A DNA stretch of 64,000 bases from Planctomycetota bacterium (lineage in GTDB: Bacteria; Planctomycetota; Phycisphaerae; Phycisphaerales; Phycisphaeraceae), in NCBI GenBank assembly GCA_026386955.1, contig JAPLMQ010000297.1, positions 1 through 64,000 of the forward strand. Direction: 5' to 3'. Both the position numbers and the translations under genes were made by a program. Shown one piece after another: positions 1 to 8,203 of the stretch (positions are counted from its first letter, which is position 1; each line of letters starts with the position of its first letter). The notes under the pieces are model-generated. The model worked only from the letters and a program-made list of their open reading frames with translations. It was not told where the DNA came from and ran no database searches.

Positions 1-1
1 C

Positions 2-520
2 AACCGCCGCCCCGAGAGCCAACCCGGCGTCGCCCGCTTCGAGATCGGCAACTGGCCTCCGCTCGCGCAGACCAACCTCAGCCCGATCATCGACGTCGAG
101 GACCAGAGCATGGTCCTCATGCAGCTCGCCAACGGCGTGCAGGCCTCGTACCAGCAATGCCACTACACGCCCGACGGGTGGCGGAACTACTGCGTCATCG
201 GCGACGCGGGACGCCTCGAGAACTGGGGCGACTACTCCGGCGGCGAGACGATCTGCTCCGTGCGCGTCTACGACAAGCGCCGCAGCGGCTGGTACAACGG
301 CGACGAGGAGGTGCCCGTGCCGGTCGCCGAGGGCAGCCACGGCGGGGCCGACCCGCGCATCGTCGCCGACTTCCTCCGCTTCACCCGCACGGGCGTCAAC
401 ACCGGGGCGACGCCGTGGGACGCGCGGCAGTCCGTCGCGGTGGGCTACCTCGCCACCGCCTCGATGCGCAACGGGAACATCCCCTTCGACGTGCCGAAGA
501 TGGGCCAGGCGGCGGTGTGA
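2..520 (+). CDS. Gfo/Idh/MocA-family oxidoreductase, C-terminal part (cut by window edge)
   Basis: The reading frame is open from the window edge to a TGA at 518-520, so only about 172 C-terminal residues are present. The stretch NGVQASYQQCHYTPDGWRN followed by VIGDAGRLENWGD matches the substrate-domain beta-sheet of the Gfo/Idh/MocA family, where a conserved Asn-Gly and a GxxGRxE-like turn are usual. Such enzymes are cytoplasmic NAD(P)-dependent sugar or inositol oxidoreductases; the Rossmann domain and catalytic EKP motif lie outside the window, so the substrate cannot be judged. The next gene starts 19 bases downstream on the same strand, so the two may be co-transcribed. Confidence 0.85.
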   Translation, partial: NRRPESQPGVARFEIGNWPPLAQTNLSPIIDVEDQSMVLMQLANGVQASYQQCHYTPDGWRNYCVIGDAGRLENWGDYSGGETICSVRVYDKRRSGWYNGDEEVPVPVAEGSHGGADPRIVADFLRFTRTGVNTGATPWDARQSVAVGYLATASMRNGNIPFDVPKMGQAAV

Positions 521-539
521 TTTTTCTCAAAGGCCCCTC

Positions 540-1634
540 ATGCGCCGCACGCCACGCCTTCTCCCGCTCGCGCTGCTCTGCCTCGCCGCGCCCGCGTGGG
601 CGGGGCTGACCTGCACCGCGAAGACCGACGCCCAGCTCAAGGAGTTGGCCGCCGTCCACGCCAACGACGAGACGCCGGTCGAGCTGAACCTCATGGCCAG
701 CGACGTGACCGACGCCGGCTTGGCGGCGCTCGCGGGCTTCAAGAACCTCAACGCGCTCACTCTGATCGGCACGCCGATCAGCGACGCGGGGCTTCGGCAC
801 GTCGCCGCCGCCAAGACGCTCGAATCGCTCAACCTCTCGTCGACCCTGGTCACCGACGCCGGGCTCGCCGAGCTGCGCGGCCTGGGCTCGCTCAGGGCCC
901 TGCTGCTCAACAACACGCGCGTCGGCGACGAGGGGCTCAAGCACCTGGCCGGTCTCGCCCGGCTGAGGCTGCTCGCGCTGGCGGGGACGAAGGTCACCAG
1001 CGCGGGGCTCAAGGAGCTGCGCGGGCTCAAGGGATTGACGTCGCTCGACCTGGGCGACACGCGCGTGACCGACGCGGGCCTCGCCGAGCTGCAGGCCCTG
1101 CCCGCGATCGAGACGCTCGCCCTGCGGGCCACGCCCATCACCGACGCCGGGCTCGGGCAGCTCGCAGTGCTGGCGAACCTCTTGATGCTGCGGCTGGAGG
1201 AGACGGGCGTCACCGACGCGGGGCTCAAGGCCATCAAGGTCCACGAAGAATTGCGCGGGCTCTGGCTCGACGGCACGAAGGTGACCGACGCCGGCCTGAA
1301 GGAACTCAAGGGTCTCACGCAATTGAATTGCCTGAGCCTGAAGGGGACGCAGGTCACCGACGCGGGCATGTCTGAGTTCATGGATTTCCCCGCGCTCGAG
1401 ACGCTCATCCTCAACGGGACGGGCGTGGGCGACGTCGGCCTGCGCTCGCTGCGGCATGTCGGCACGCTGCGCGGGCTGGGGCTCCGCGGCACGCGCGTGA
1501 CCGACGCGGGGATCGAGCAGTTGAGCGGGCTGAGGCACCTGACCTTCATCGACCTCCGCGACACGCCCGTCACCGCGGCGGGGCAGGGGAAATTGAAACA
1601 GTCGCTGCAGGAAGCGGCTTTCGCGAAGCCATGA
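540..1634 (+). CDS. Secreted leucine-rich-repeat protein
   Basis: This 364-residue protein starts with a classical signal peptide (two Arg, then a leucine/alanine core ending AWA before Gly-22). The rest is almost wholly a leucine-rich-repeat solenoid of about 13 units of 23-24 residues, each opening with a variant of VTDAGL (VTDAGLAAL, ISDAGLRHV, VTDAGLKEL and so on) and closing in L-x-G-T. This is the cysteine-free RNase-inhibitor/AMN1-like repeat type common in planctomycetes and is probably a protein- or glycan-binding scaffold outside the cytoplasm. No catalytic domain is visible. The last repeats degenerate (VTAAGQGKL) before a short charged tail, as expected for a solenoid cap. Confidence 0.88.
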   Translation: MRRTPRLLPLALLCLAAPAWAGLTCTAKTDAQLKELAAVHANDETPVELNLMASDVTDAGLAALAGFKNLNALTLIGTPISDAGLRHVAAAKTLESLNLSSTLVTDAGLAELRGLGSLRALLLNNTRVGDEGLKHLAGLARLRLLALAGTKVTSAGLKELRGLKGLTSLDLGDTRVTDAGLAELQALPAIETLALRATPITDAGLGQLAVLANLLMLRLEETGVTDAGLKAIKVHEELRGLWLDGTKVTDAGLKELKGLTQLNCLSLKGTQVTDAGMSEFMDFPALETLILNGTGVGDVGLRSLRHVGTLRGLGLRGTRVTDAGIEQLSGLRHLTFIDLRDTPVTAAGQGKLKQSLQEAAFAKP

Positions 1635-1652
1635 CGAGGCCGACGCGCAATT

Positions 1653-1840
1653 CCGGGTGCCACATGCCATCGTACTCGTGGCATGTGCCGGTCCACCGGA
1701 CGCCGAGGTGATCGCGGCGATCGCACTACCTCATCGCGAAAATGCCCCGTTCAAATCCGCCTCTCAAACGCATCGTTGGACCGTGAGGCTCACGGACTCC
1801 CAAGACACATGCCACGAGTACGATGGCATGTGGCACCCGG
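1653..1840. repeat. Paired inverted hairpin repeat, family A copy 1 (REPIN-like)
   Basis: Two 35-nt arms (1653-1687 and 1806-1840) are perfect reverse complements of each other. Each arm is also a hairpin: CACATGCCA and TGGCATGTG flank a 9-nt loop containing GTAC. The 118-nt middle differs from the other copies, except for a conserved stretch just inside the left arm (CCGGTCCACCGGA) and AAGA just before the right arm. The element fills most of the gap between the LRR gene and the lyase-like gene. Related copies lie at 13183-13364 and 41507-41692. Confidence 0.9.
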
Positions 1841-1883
1841 ATCGGGCATCCCGCGAGCCCGGCGAATCAATGGAACACCCACG

Positions 1884-4352
1884 ATGAGCAAGAAGCCGAT
1901 CCCTTGCGTGATCAACGCCGCGTATGGAGACCCGAGCCCGGCCGGGTTGCCGATCTCGCTGGGCGTGCCGTTTCCGAAAGGCGCGTTGAAGGACCCGGCC
2001 GCGCTGGCGGTGCGCTCCCCCAGCGGCGAATTGCGGCCGGCCGCGGGTCGGGTGCTCGTGCGCCACGCCGACGGCTCGATCCGCTGGTGCCTCGTCAGCT
2101 TCGGGGCCCGCGAGGCCGGCGAGCATGAGGTGGTCTGGCATCAGGACAAGAAGTCGTCGAAACCAAAGCCGGAGACGGAGCCGAAGGTCGTCCTGCGCCG
2201 CGAGGGTGGCGACTGGATCATCGACGGCGGACGGCTGCGGCTGCGCGTCTGCGAATCGGGCCCGGGCGTGCTTGGGGAGCTGGTCTGCGACGGCCACGCC
2301 TATCTGGCGAAGCCCGGCGACCTGCGCTTCTGCGTCGACGACGCGACGACGCTCCACGAGGGGCGGCGGACGGTCCGCGTGATCGACGAATCGGGCCCGC
2401 GCGTCCGCCTCCGCGTCGAGGGCGAGCACCGCCGGCCCGACGGCTCGCGCTGCCTGAGCTACCGGCTGGACATCGAGGTCTGGGCCGGCTGGCCCGCTCT
2501 GCGGCTGGACTACCACTACTTCAACCTCGAGCCCCGTGCGGCCGCGCAGCACATCAAGCGCATCGCGATGGAGACCGCCTGGAGCCTCGGCCCGCGCCCC
2601 CAGCGCCACTTCCTGCAGCAGAACTACGGGCTCTTCTACGTCAGCCGGCACGTGCACAACCCCGCGCCCGTCGCGCTGGTGGCCGACTTCACGCGGGCCG
2701 GCGCCCACGTGGAGGGCCCGGCCATGCTCCTCGACGACGTCGACTATCCCTTCTACCTGCACGCGCCGCTGGTCGACGCGCACCCTTGGCTGGGCGTGAA
2801 GGACGACGCCCGCGCGGTCTATCTGCAGATGCAGGACTTCGCCGCCGCGAAGCCGAACCGGTTGACCAGCGAGGGCAACCGGCTCGTCGCCGAGGCCTGG
2901 CCGGCGACGGCCGAGACGCTTGAGCTGCCGCAAGGGCGGTCCCGCCGGCAGACCTTCACGCTGGCTTTCATCGCCGCCGCCGCCCCGGAAGGCGACGGCA
3001 CGGCCAAGCTCTCGGGCGCGCCGACGCAGAAGCCCCAGGGCGTCGCCGCCGTGCTCGACGCGCCGATCCACGAAGGCCGGGCCAGCGTCGCCCCGGCCTG
3101 GATCGCCCACTGCGGCGAGTTTGGGCACGACCGCGTGCTGCCCGTCGGCAAGCACGTCCGCATGGAGGCAAACCTCAGCGGCTTGGTGCGCCTCAACATG
3201 CCCTCGACCAAGTTCGACGTGGGCGACACCGACTCGCACTACGGCAGCAGCTACGCGTGGATCAACCAGGACCTCGTCCCTCGGTTGGCCGGCGCGCCGG
3301 AGATCCCGCGCATCTTCCCGCGCGGGCACCCGACGCAGACATACCTCGAATGCCACGAGCCGGTCTGGACCAACAACGAGTACGACGTCATCCACGCCTT
3401 CGCCGCGGAGCTGATGCGCACCGGGCGGACTGACCTGTGGCAGACGCTGCGCCTCGCGGCCAGGCACAACATCGAGGTTGATTTCCTCCACTACTCCGAC
3501 CACCAATGGCTGCACCGCGCCACGCCCGCCCACTCGGCCCGGCACACCACCACCGGCGCCTACCCCAGCCATTTCTGGACGCAGGGCCTGCTCGAGTACT
3601 ACTGCCTCACCGGCGACCCCGACGCGCTTGAGGTGGCCTGCGCGCTGGGCGACAAGACCATCGAGAACTTCGCCGAGCCCGACCTGCGGGCGGTCCTCTG
3701 GGGCTTCAACCGCGAGATCGGCTGGTCGGTGCTGACGCTCGCCTGCCTCGCCGACGTCACGGGCGAGCCGCGCTTCCGCCCGTTCCTCGACGAAATGGTC
3801 GACTACCTGATGAAGTTCGACCGTGGGGGCTACCGGGGCGGCATCAACCTCTCGGGCGGGAACGACCGCCAGAACCTCAACCGCCAGATCGTCGGCAACT
3901 TCTTCGGCTACGGCAGCATGATCGAAGGCATGGACATCTACGCCGACGTCACGGGGCGCAAGGACGCGGCCCGCTGGCTGGCGAAGCTTTGCCACGATTT
4001 GGCCGACGAGCAGTTGAACGCCGCGCGGGAGGGGCAGATGCCGGGGCTGAATTTCTCGACCGCGCTGTGCATCGGCTACGAGCGCACGAAGGACCGGCGG
4101 TTCGTCGACCTGATGAGCTTTTTGCTCGACGCCGCCTATTGGAACCGCGTCGGCCCCGACGGCGACGCGAGCGTCAAGCCCGTCGCGATGATCTACCGCG
4201 GCCTGCCGCGCATGCTCGGCCACGCCTGGCGCCACGGCCTGCTCGACGCCCATGAGTACCCGAGCTGGCGCAAGCTCGGGAAGGGCAAGCCGCGCAGCGG
4301 CAAGGCGACGAAACCGAAGCAGAAGAAGAAGGCCCGCGGCCGCAAGGGATGA
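1884..4352 (+). CDS. RIFT-barrel PcRGLX/YetA-like polysaccharide lyase (PL26-like)
   Basis: The frame is open upstream to 1683, but that stretch runs through the right arm of an intergenic repeat, so the ATG at 1884 (MSKKPIPC) is chosen, giving 822 residues. The N-terminal 240 or so residues (INAAYGDPSPAGLPISLGVP, then RHADGSIRWCLVSF) look like the RIFT-barrel domain of PcRGLX/YetA proteins. The C-terminal half (WTNNEYDVIHAFAAELMRTG, later LNFSTALCIGYERTKDRRF) resembles the alpha/alpha-toroid and sheet region. PcRGLX itself is an exo-rhamnogalacturonan lyase of family PL26; action on a uronic-acid glycan is inferred. No export signal is obvious. The last 25 residues are a Lys/Arg-rich tail (KATKPKQKKKARGRKG), not expected for the fold. 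Confidence 0.75.
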   Translation: MSKKPIPCVINAAYGDPSPAGLPISLGVPFPKGALKDPAALAVRSPSGELRPAAGRVLVRHADGSIRWCLVSFGAREAGEHEVVWHQDKKSSKPKPETEPKVVLRREGGDWIIDGGRLRLRVCESGPGVLGELVCDGHAYLAKPGDLRFCVDDATTLHEGRRTVRVIDESGPRVRLRVEGEHRRPDGSRCLSYRLDIEVWAGWPALRLDYHYFNLEPRAAAQHIKRIAMETAWSLGPRPQRHFLQQNYGLFYVSRHVHNPAPVALVADFTRAGAHVEGPAMLLDDVDYPFYLHAPLVDAHPWLGVKDDARAVYLQMQDFAAAKPNRLTSEGNRLVAEAWPATAETLELPQGRSRRQTFTLAFIAAAAPEGDGTAKLSGAPTQKPQGVAAVLDAPIHEGRASVAPAWIAHCGEFGHDRVLPVGKHVRMEANLSGLVRLNMPSTKFDVGDTDSHYGSSYAWINQDLVPRLAGAPEIPRIFPRGHPTQTYLECHEPVWTNNEYDVIHAFAAELMRTGRTDLWQTLRLAARHNIEVDFLHYSDHQWLHRATPAHSARHTTTGAYPSHFWTQGLLEYYCLTGDPDALEVACALGDKTIENFAEPDLRAVLWGFNREIGWSVLTLACLADVTGEPRFRPFLDEMVDYLMKFDRGGYRGGINLSGGNDRQNLNRQIVGNFFGYGSMIEGMDIYADVTGRKDAARWLAKLCHDLADEQLNAAREGQMPGLNFSTALCIGYERTKDRRFVDLMSFLLDAAYWNRVGPDGDASVKPVAMIYRGLPRMLGHAWRHGLLDAHEYPSWRKLGKGKPRSGKATKPKQKKKARGRKG

Positions 4353-4375
4353 GCCGCCGGATCGAGAGCGCACCG

Positions 4376-5542
4376 TCACGCCCCGTTCAGCCAGGCCTCG
4401 TCGAAGAGGGCCAGGTCCAGATCGCTCGTCATCGGGCGAATGTCGTGGTAATGCGAGATCGCCACGAGGATCCGGCCGTCGTCGAGCTGGATCAGGTTGT
4501 GGTTGCTGAGCTGGTTGGTGCCGGACTCCACGGCGATGACGCGCGGGCTGCCCCAGGTCCGCCCGCCGTCCGCGGAGAGGGCGGCGACCAACGGGTGGCG
4601 CGGGAACTGCGTCTTGGAGGAGACGTTGTTCCACACCACCAGCAGCTTGCCGCTCCGCAGCTTGGTCATGCGGGCCATCGATTCGGGCGCCGGCAGGGGC
4701 GAGGGCCTCGAGGGGCTCCATGTCTGGCCACCGTCGAGCGATTCGGTCTGATGAAGGCAGCCGCCGGCGGTGCGGAAGAGGCAGAAGAGCCGGCCGGGCT
4801 CCGTCTCGGGATTGGTCTCGGCGAACTGAATCTCCATCACGCCCCGCGTCGTGTCGACGTGGATCTCCCCGCTGCGCCTCCACGTCCGGCCTTGGTCGTC
4901 GGAGAGCAGGCAGGCCCCCGTGTAATGCTGGTATCGCTTGGCCACATCGACCCGGGCCGGGTCCATGAAGGTGAACCCCGCGACCAAGCGGCCGCTGCCC
5001 AGTTGGATGAGGCAGTCGGCTGAGCCGTAGAACTCAACGCCCGGCAACGCCTTCCCGCCCGAGATGCTCAAGCAGGGGATCTCCACGCCGTGGTCGAAGA
5101 AGCGCCCGCCGTCGGCCGACCGCCGGAGGAAGATCCTCGTCTTGCTCTTGAAGTAGTCGCTGCCCGCCGTCGCCACCCGGCGCGATTCGTCGACCTCGAT
5201 CGCGTGGTGCACGGACTGGTTGAGGAGCATGAGGGCCTGGTTCGTGTCGCGTAGGCGCAGCGTCAGCGCGTAGTAGGGCACGCCGCCGGGGAAGTCGGCC
5301 ATGTAGACCTGCGGGTCGGACCACGTCAGCCCACGGTCGCGCGAGGTCGAGAAGAGCTTGACCAAGCCGCCGGAGCATTCGTCGAAGTCGTAGGCGTTCC
5401 AGTGCAGTAGCAGCTCGCCGTCGGCGAACTGGTGGAACTCGGGGTTCTGGTGGTAGTCGGCCCCGGTGCCCCCGCGGATGAAGGAGTGGTAGGCGAGCTT
5501 GCCGGGCGTGAAGCCCATCGGCGAGATGCGGGCGATCTTCAA
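4376..5542 (-). CDS. Sialidase-like BNR/Asp-box exo-glycosidase
   Basis: A six-bladed propeller is indicated by four Asp boxes: STSRDRGLTW, LSDDQGRTW, SLDGGQTW and SADGGRTW. An N-terminal Arg (HSFIRGGTG) could belong to the arginine triad of exo-sialidases. The frame is open further upstream, but a TTG at 5542 follows AAGGA at a 7-nt spacing and gives 388 residues; an ATG at 5518 is the alternative. No signal peptide is visible. It converges on the lyase-like gene with 23 nt between stops and follows a small membrane-protein gene by 28 nt, suggesting an operon with that gene. Planctomycete members of this family are often called exo-alpha-sialidases, but the true substrate is unproven. Confidence 0.78.
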   Translation of the reverse strand: MKIARISPMGFTPGKLAYHSFIRGGTGADYHQNPEFHQFADGELLLHWNAYDFDECSGGLVKLFSTSRDRGLTWSDPQVYMADFPGGVPYYALTLRLRDTNQALMLLNQSVHHAIEVDESRRVATAGSDYFKSKTRIFLRRSADGGRFFDHGVEIPCLSISGGKALPGVEFYGSADCLIQLGSGRLVAGFTFMDPARVDVAKRYQHYTGACLLSDDQGRTWRRSGEIHVDTTRGVMEIQFAETNPETEPGRLFCLFRTAGGCLHQTESLDGGQTWSPSRPSPLPAPESMARMTKLRSGKLLVVWNNVSSKTQFPRHPLVAALSADGGRTWGSPRVIAVESGTNQLSNHNLIQLDDGRILVAISHYHDIRPMTSDLDLALFDEAWLNGA

Positions 5543-5570
5543 GCGAGAATCCTTCGTTCTGGTTTGGCGA

Positions 5571-6167
5571 TCACCATCCCGCGGTGAGCGACGGATCATG
5601 TGTTTGCCGAGGCGGCTTGCCGGCTTCCATCTCGAGTATTTCGCCTTGCATCGCATTTCCATCCAAGAAGTCGATGAAGGTCTTCAATTTGGATGGGAGC
5701 GGATCCGACAACTGCACGTCGTGGGTCGGAAATCCATGCTCAACGGCCAACGCCGGCAGGGAAATCGAGATGCCATCAGACCTAGCGTACATGACCGTTG
5801 TCATCCGCTCTCCACCCTCAAAGGCCAATGTGACATGGTAGTACAGTCCAGTGCCGGCATTTTGGCCTTTGTATGAAGCGGCACGCATCGCGTCGGCCAG
5901 AGGGCCCAGGACTTCGGGGTCGTCGCAAAGCAGCCGCCGTCCCTGTAGATCCGTCTCAACGCGAACCAACCTCACCGCCGCGTCGCCAGACAGAAGCCGG
6001 GCCAACTTGGCCTCGCCTGCCGCCTGAACCCACCAACTTCGACAAACAACCGCCACGAAGATCGCCACCACCAACAGCGCCGCAAAGAGCGCCCGTCGAG
6101 CCGTGCGGGACATCGGCCGGGGCGAGTCCTCTGGATTGCCTTGCGGTTCGTCGATGGATTGGGGCAT
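5571..6167 (-). CDS. Hypothetical single-pass membrane protein
   Basis: The ATG at 6167 (MPQSIDEPQ) gives 198 residues and discards a low-complexity upstream extension. Residues around 20-40 (ALFAALLVVAIFVAVVCRSWW) form one clear membrane helix, with a short charged cytoplasmic N-terminus and a soluble domain outside. The outer domain has a pattern of strands (LLCDDPEVLGPLADAMR, YYHVTLAFEGGERMTTVMY) but no family I recognise. It lies 28 nt upstream of the sialidase-like gene on the same strand, so the pair is probably co-transcribed. No strong ribosome site is seen before the ATG. Confidence 0.65.
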   Translation of the reverse strand: MPQSIDEPQGNPEDSPRPMSRTARRALFAALLVVAIFVAVVCRSWWVQAAGEAKLARLLSGDAAVRLVRVETDLQGRRLLCDDPEVLGPLADAMRAASYKGQNAGTGLYYHVTLAFEGGERMTTVMYARSDGISISLPALAVEHGFPTHDVQLSDPLPSKLKTFIDFLDGNAMQGEILEMEAGKPPRQTHDPSLTAGW

Positions 6168-6372
6168 GGCGGTCCACTCAACTTCGCTCTGCCGAACCCT
6201 TGAGTCAACCTGCCGATGTGCCCGGGTCCCTTCATTGACAGTGGGTCGCCCCGATGCGCTTGCATGCACCCGCTATGCCAAATCGGTGCAGGCAAATCAC
6301 CGTGAAGTGGATCTCCGTGAAGACGAACCCGCCACTACCCGCACGCCGCGCAGGATTTCGGGGGCCTTCGCC

Positions 6373-8025
6373 TCACTCCGCCTCCAGCACCACGCGGAAG
6401 CCGATGTCGTCGCTCTGGATGTTGCGGGCCTTGGGGTAGCGTGAGGCGGCGCGGCAATCGACGTCGTAGTTGCGGAAGCTCCCGCCGCGGACGGCGACGG
6501 CGGGGATGCGCTTTTTGGGGTCGACGGGGGCGAGGCCGGGGTCGGTGATCACCGCGTCGGGGTCGCGCTCGGTCATCAGGTCGGCGCACCATTCCCAGAT
6601 GTTGCCCTCCATGTCGTAGAAGCCCCACGGGTTGGGCTTGAGCTTCCGCACGGGGTGCACCTGGTTCTTGCTGGTGGTCAGCGACCAGCCGATGTCGCCC
6701 AGCTTGGCGGTGCCGGCGTAGGGCTCGTCGGTCCCGCCGCGGCAGGCGTATTCCCACTCGGCCTCGGTGGGCAGGCGGTAGGTCTTGCCCTCCTGGGCGC
6801 TGAGCTTCTTGCAGAATTCCGTGGCCATGGTCCACGTCAGGTTGGTCACGGGCAGGTCGTCGCCCTTGGCGGCGCTGGGGTTCTCCTCCATGACCAGGCG
6901 GTACTGCTCCTGCGTCACCTCCGTCTCGCTCATGAGGTAGCCGCGGGTGAGCGTCACGCGCAGGCGCGGCTCGCCGCGGCCGGGCTGGCCCGTGGGCGTG
7001 CCCATGAAGAACTTCCCGGCCGGCACGCGCAGGAAACGCATGCCCATCGCGTTGGTGACGACCAAATACTTCTCGGCCTGGGCCATCAGCTCCAGCGCGG
7101 CGGCGTTGTCGGCCTGCAGCTCGAGCGCCTCGCGCAGACGGTCGCGGGCCGCCATCGCGCCGGTGGCATTCATGTTGGCCCGCGCGGCCCGCAGCAGCCG
7201 CTCGACGCGCTGGTTGACCGCGTCGGCCTGGGCGGCATCGTACTGTTTCGAGGCGGCGGTCCACTTGTCCGCCGCTTCGCGGAAGTGGTCCTGCTCGAAG
7301 GCCTTGGTCGCCTCGGCGTTGGCCGATTCGCCGGCGGTCCAGTTCGCCTGCGAATCCTCCGCGGCCTCGACCTTCTCCGCGGCGGCGCGCGAGGTGTCCG
7401 CGGCCGCCTTGGCCTTGTCGGCCGCGGTGATCTCGGCGGCGGCGGTGAGCAGGGCGTCGCAGGATTGATAGGTCGTCTGGTAGCCCGCCAGCGCGTCGGC
7501 CCATTTCTGCTGCCCCGCGGCCGTCTCGGCGATCTTGAACTGCTCGTTGACCTTGGCGCGGCGCTTGTCGATGGTGGGCGAGGCGGGGATGGCCGCGACG
7601 CGGCGCACGGCGGCGACCACCTGCTCGCGCAATTGGATGGCCGCCGGCGGGGGCTGGCCGCCCGGCCGCACCGACGACATGGAGATGTTCGGCAGGGGCG
7701 GGAGCGTCACGGTCAGGCCCTGCGGCGAGCCGCTGGCGACGGTCGTTCCGTTCATCGAGACGTTGCTGGGAAGGCCGTTGACCGTCATCGACGGCCCGGG
7801 CCCGGGCGCGCCCATCGGGGGAGCGCCTTGGCCCTGCATCGGCATGCCGGGGGTGCCGGGGTTTCCGGGACCGCCGGGGTTTCCGGGCATGCCGGGGCGT
7901 GGCGAGACGGCCGTGGGGGCGTTGGAGGAGTTGTCCGCCTTCCGCGAGCCCGTCGCCCAGAGCGCGACGCCGCCCAACACGACCGCCAAGCCGCAACCCA
8001 CCAGCGCCAGCGTGCTCTTCTCCAT
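6373..8025 (-). CDS. Membrane-anchored SUMF1/FGE-fold protein with collagen-like linker
   Basis: The 550-residue product has an N-terminal membrane helix (LALVGCGLAVVLGGVALWATG), a Gly/Pro-rich linker at about 43-75 (PGMPGNPGGPGNPGTPGMP), a helical Ala-rich region at 140-310 and a C-terminal SUMF1/FGE domain at about 315-550 (RLPTEAEWEYACRGG, GFYDMEGNIWEWCADL, IGFRVV). True formylglycine-generating enzymes use two cysteines near the end of the domain; here the matching segment GGSFRNYDVDCRAASR keeps only one, so sulfatase activation is unlikely. It is divergent from a Ser/Thr kinase gene with which it shares a 178-nt promoter region. Confidence 0.85.
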   Translation of the reverse strand: MEKSTLALVGCGLAVVLGGVALWATGSRKADNSSNAPTAVSPRPGMPGNPGGPGNPGTPGMPMQGQGAPPMGAPGPGPSMTVNGLPSNVSMNGTTVASGSPQGLTVTLPPLPNISMSSVRPGGQPPPAAIQLREQVVAAVRRVAAIPASPTIDKRRAKVNEQFKIAETAAGQQKWADALAGYQTTYQSCDALLTAAAEITAADKAKAAADTSRAAAEKVEAAEDSQANWTAGESANAEATKAFEQDHFREAADKWTAASKQYDAAQADAVNQRVERLLRAARANMNATGAMAARDRLREALELQADNAAALELMAQAEKYLVVTNAMGMRFLRVPAGKFFMGTPTGQPGRGEPRLRVTLTRGYLMSETEVTQEQYRLVMEENPSAAKGDDLPVTNLTWTMATEFCKKLSAQEGKTYRLPTEAEWEYACRGGTDEPYAGTAKLGDIGWSLTTSKNQVHPVRKLKPNPWGFYDMEGNIWEWCADLMTERDPDAVITDPGLAPVDPKKRIPAVAVRGGSFRNYDVDCRAASRYPKARNIQSDDIGFRVVLEAE

Positions 8026-8122
8026 GGGACTTTCCCTCGGGTGCCGGGTCCGATCGCCTCAAGCCTGTCGGCCGTGATCTTAGCAGCCCGACGGAGCAGC
8101 CCGGCGGATGTTCCCGCCTTCG

Positions 8123-8151
8123 TTGACGCCCGCTACGATCACTCCTACGTT
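8123..8151 (+). promoter_or_regulatory. Candidate sigma70-type promoter for the kinase/ABC genes
   Basis: TTGACG (8123-8128) and TACGTT (8146-8151) are separated by 17 nt and lie 52 nt upstream of the kinase start. The opposite strand has TAAGAT at 8077-8082 as a possible -10 for the divergent SUMF1-fold gene, without a convincing -35. The remainder of 8026-8203 holds no other signal that I can see. Confidence 0.45.
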
Positions 8152-8203
8152 GTGTCGGTTCAGGCGGATTTCGAGGAGTGGCCGCAACGGCCCGGAGAGC
8201 ACG

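Noticed and set aside
1740-1770. A possible tRNA T-arm (GTTCAAATCC)
   Set aside because: No acceptor stem, anticodon arm or CCA context can be built around it; it lies in the variable middle of a family A repeat.
1683-1883. An N-terminal extension of the lyase-like gene
   Set aside because: The extension is read through the right arm of a family A repeat; the same happens at the receiver-like and GH99-like genes, which shows it to be chance openness.
1764-4883. A 1039-codon open frame on the minus strand opposite the lyase-like gene
   Set aside because: It is a high-GC shadow frame: composition is Arg/Ala/Gly/Val-rich without any recognisable motif, and the plus-strand gene has clear domains.
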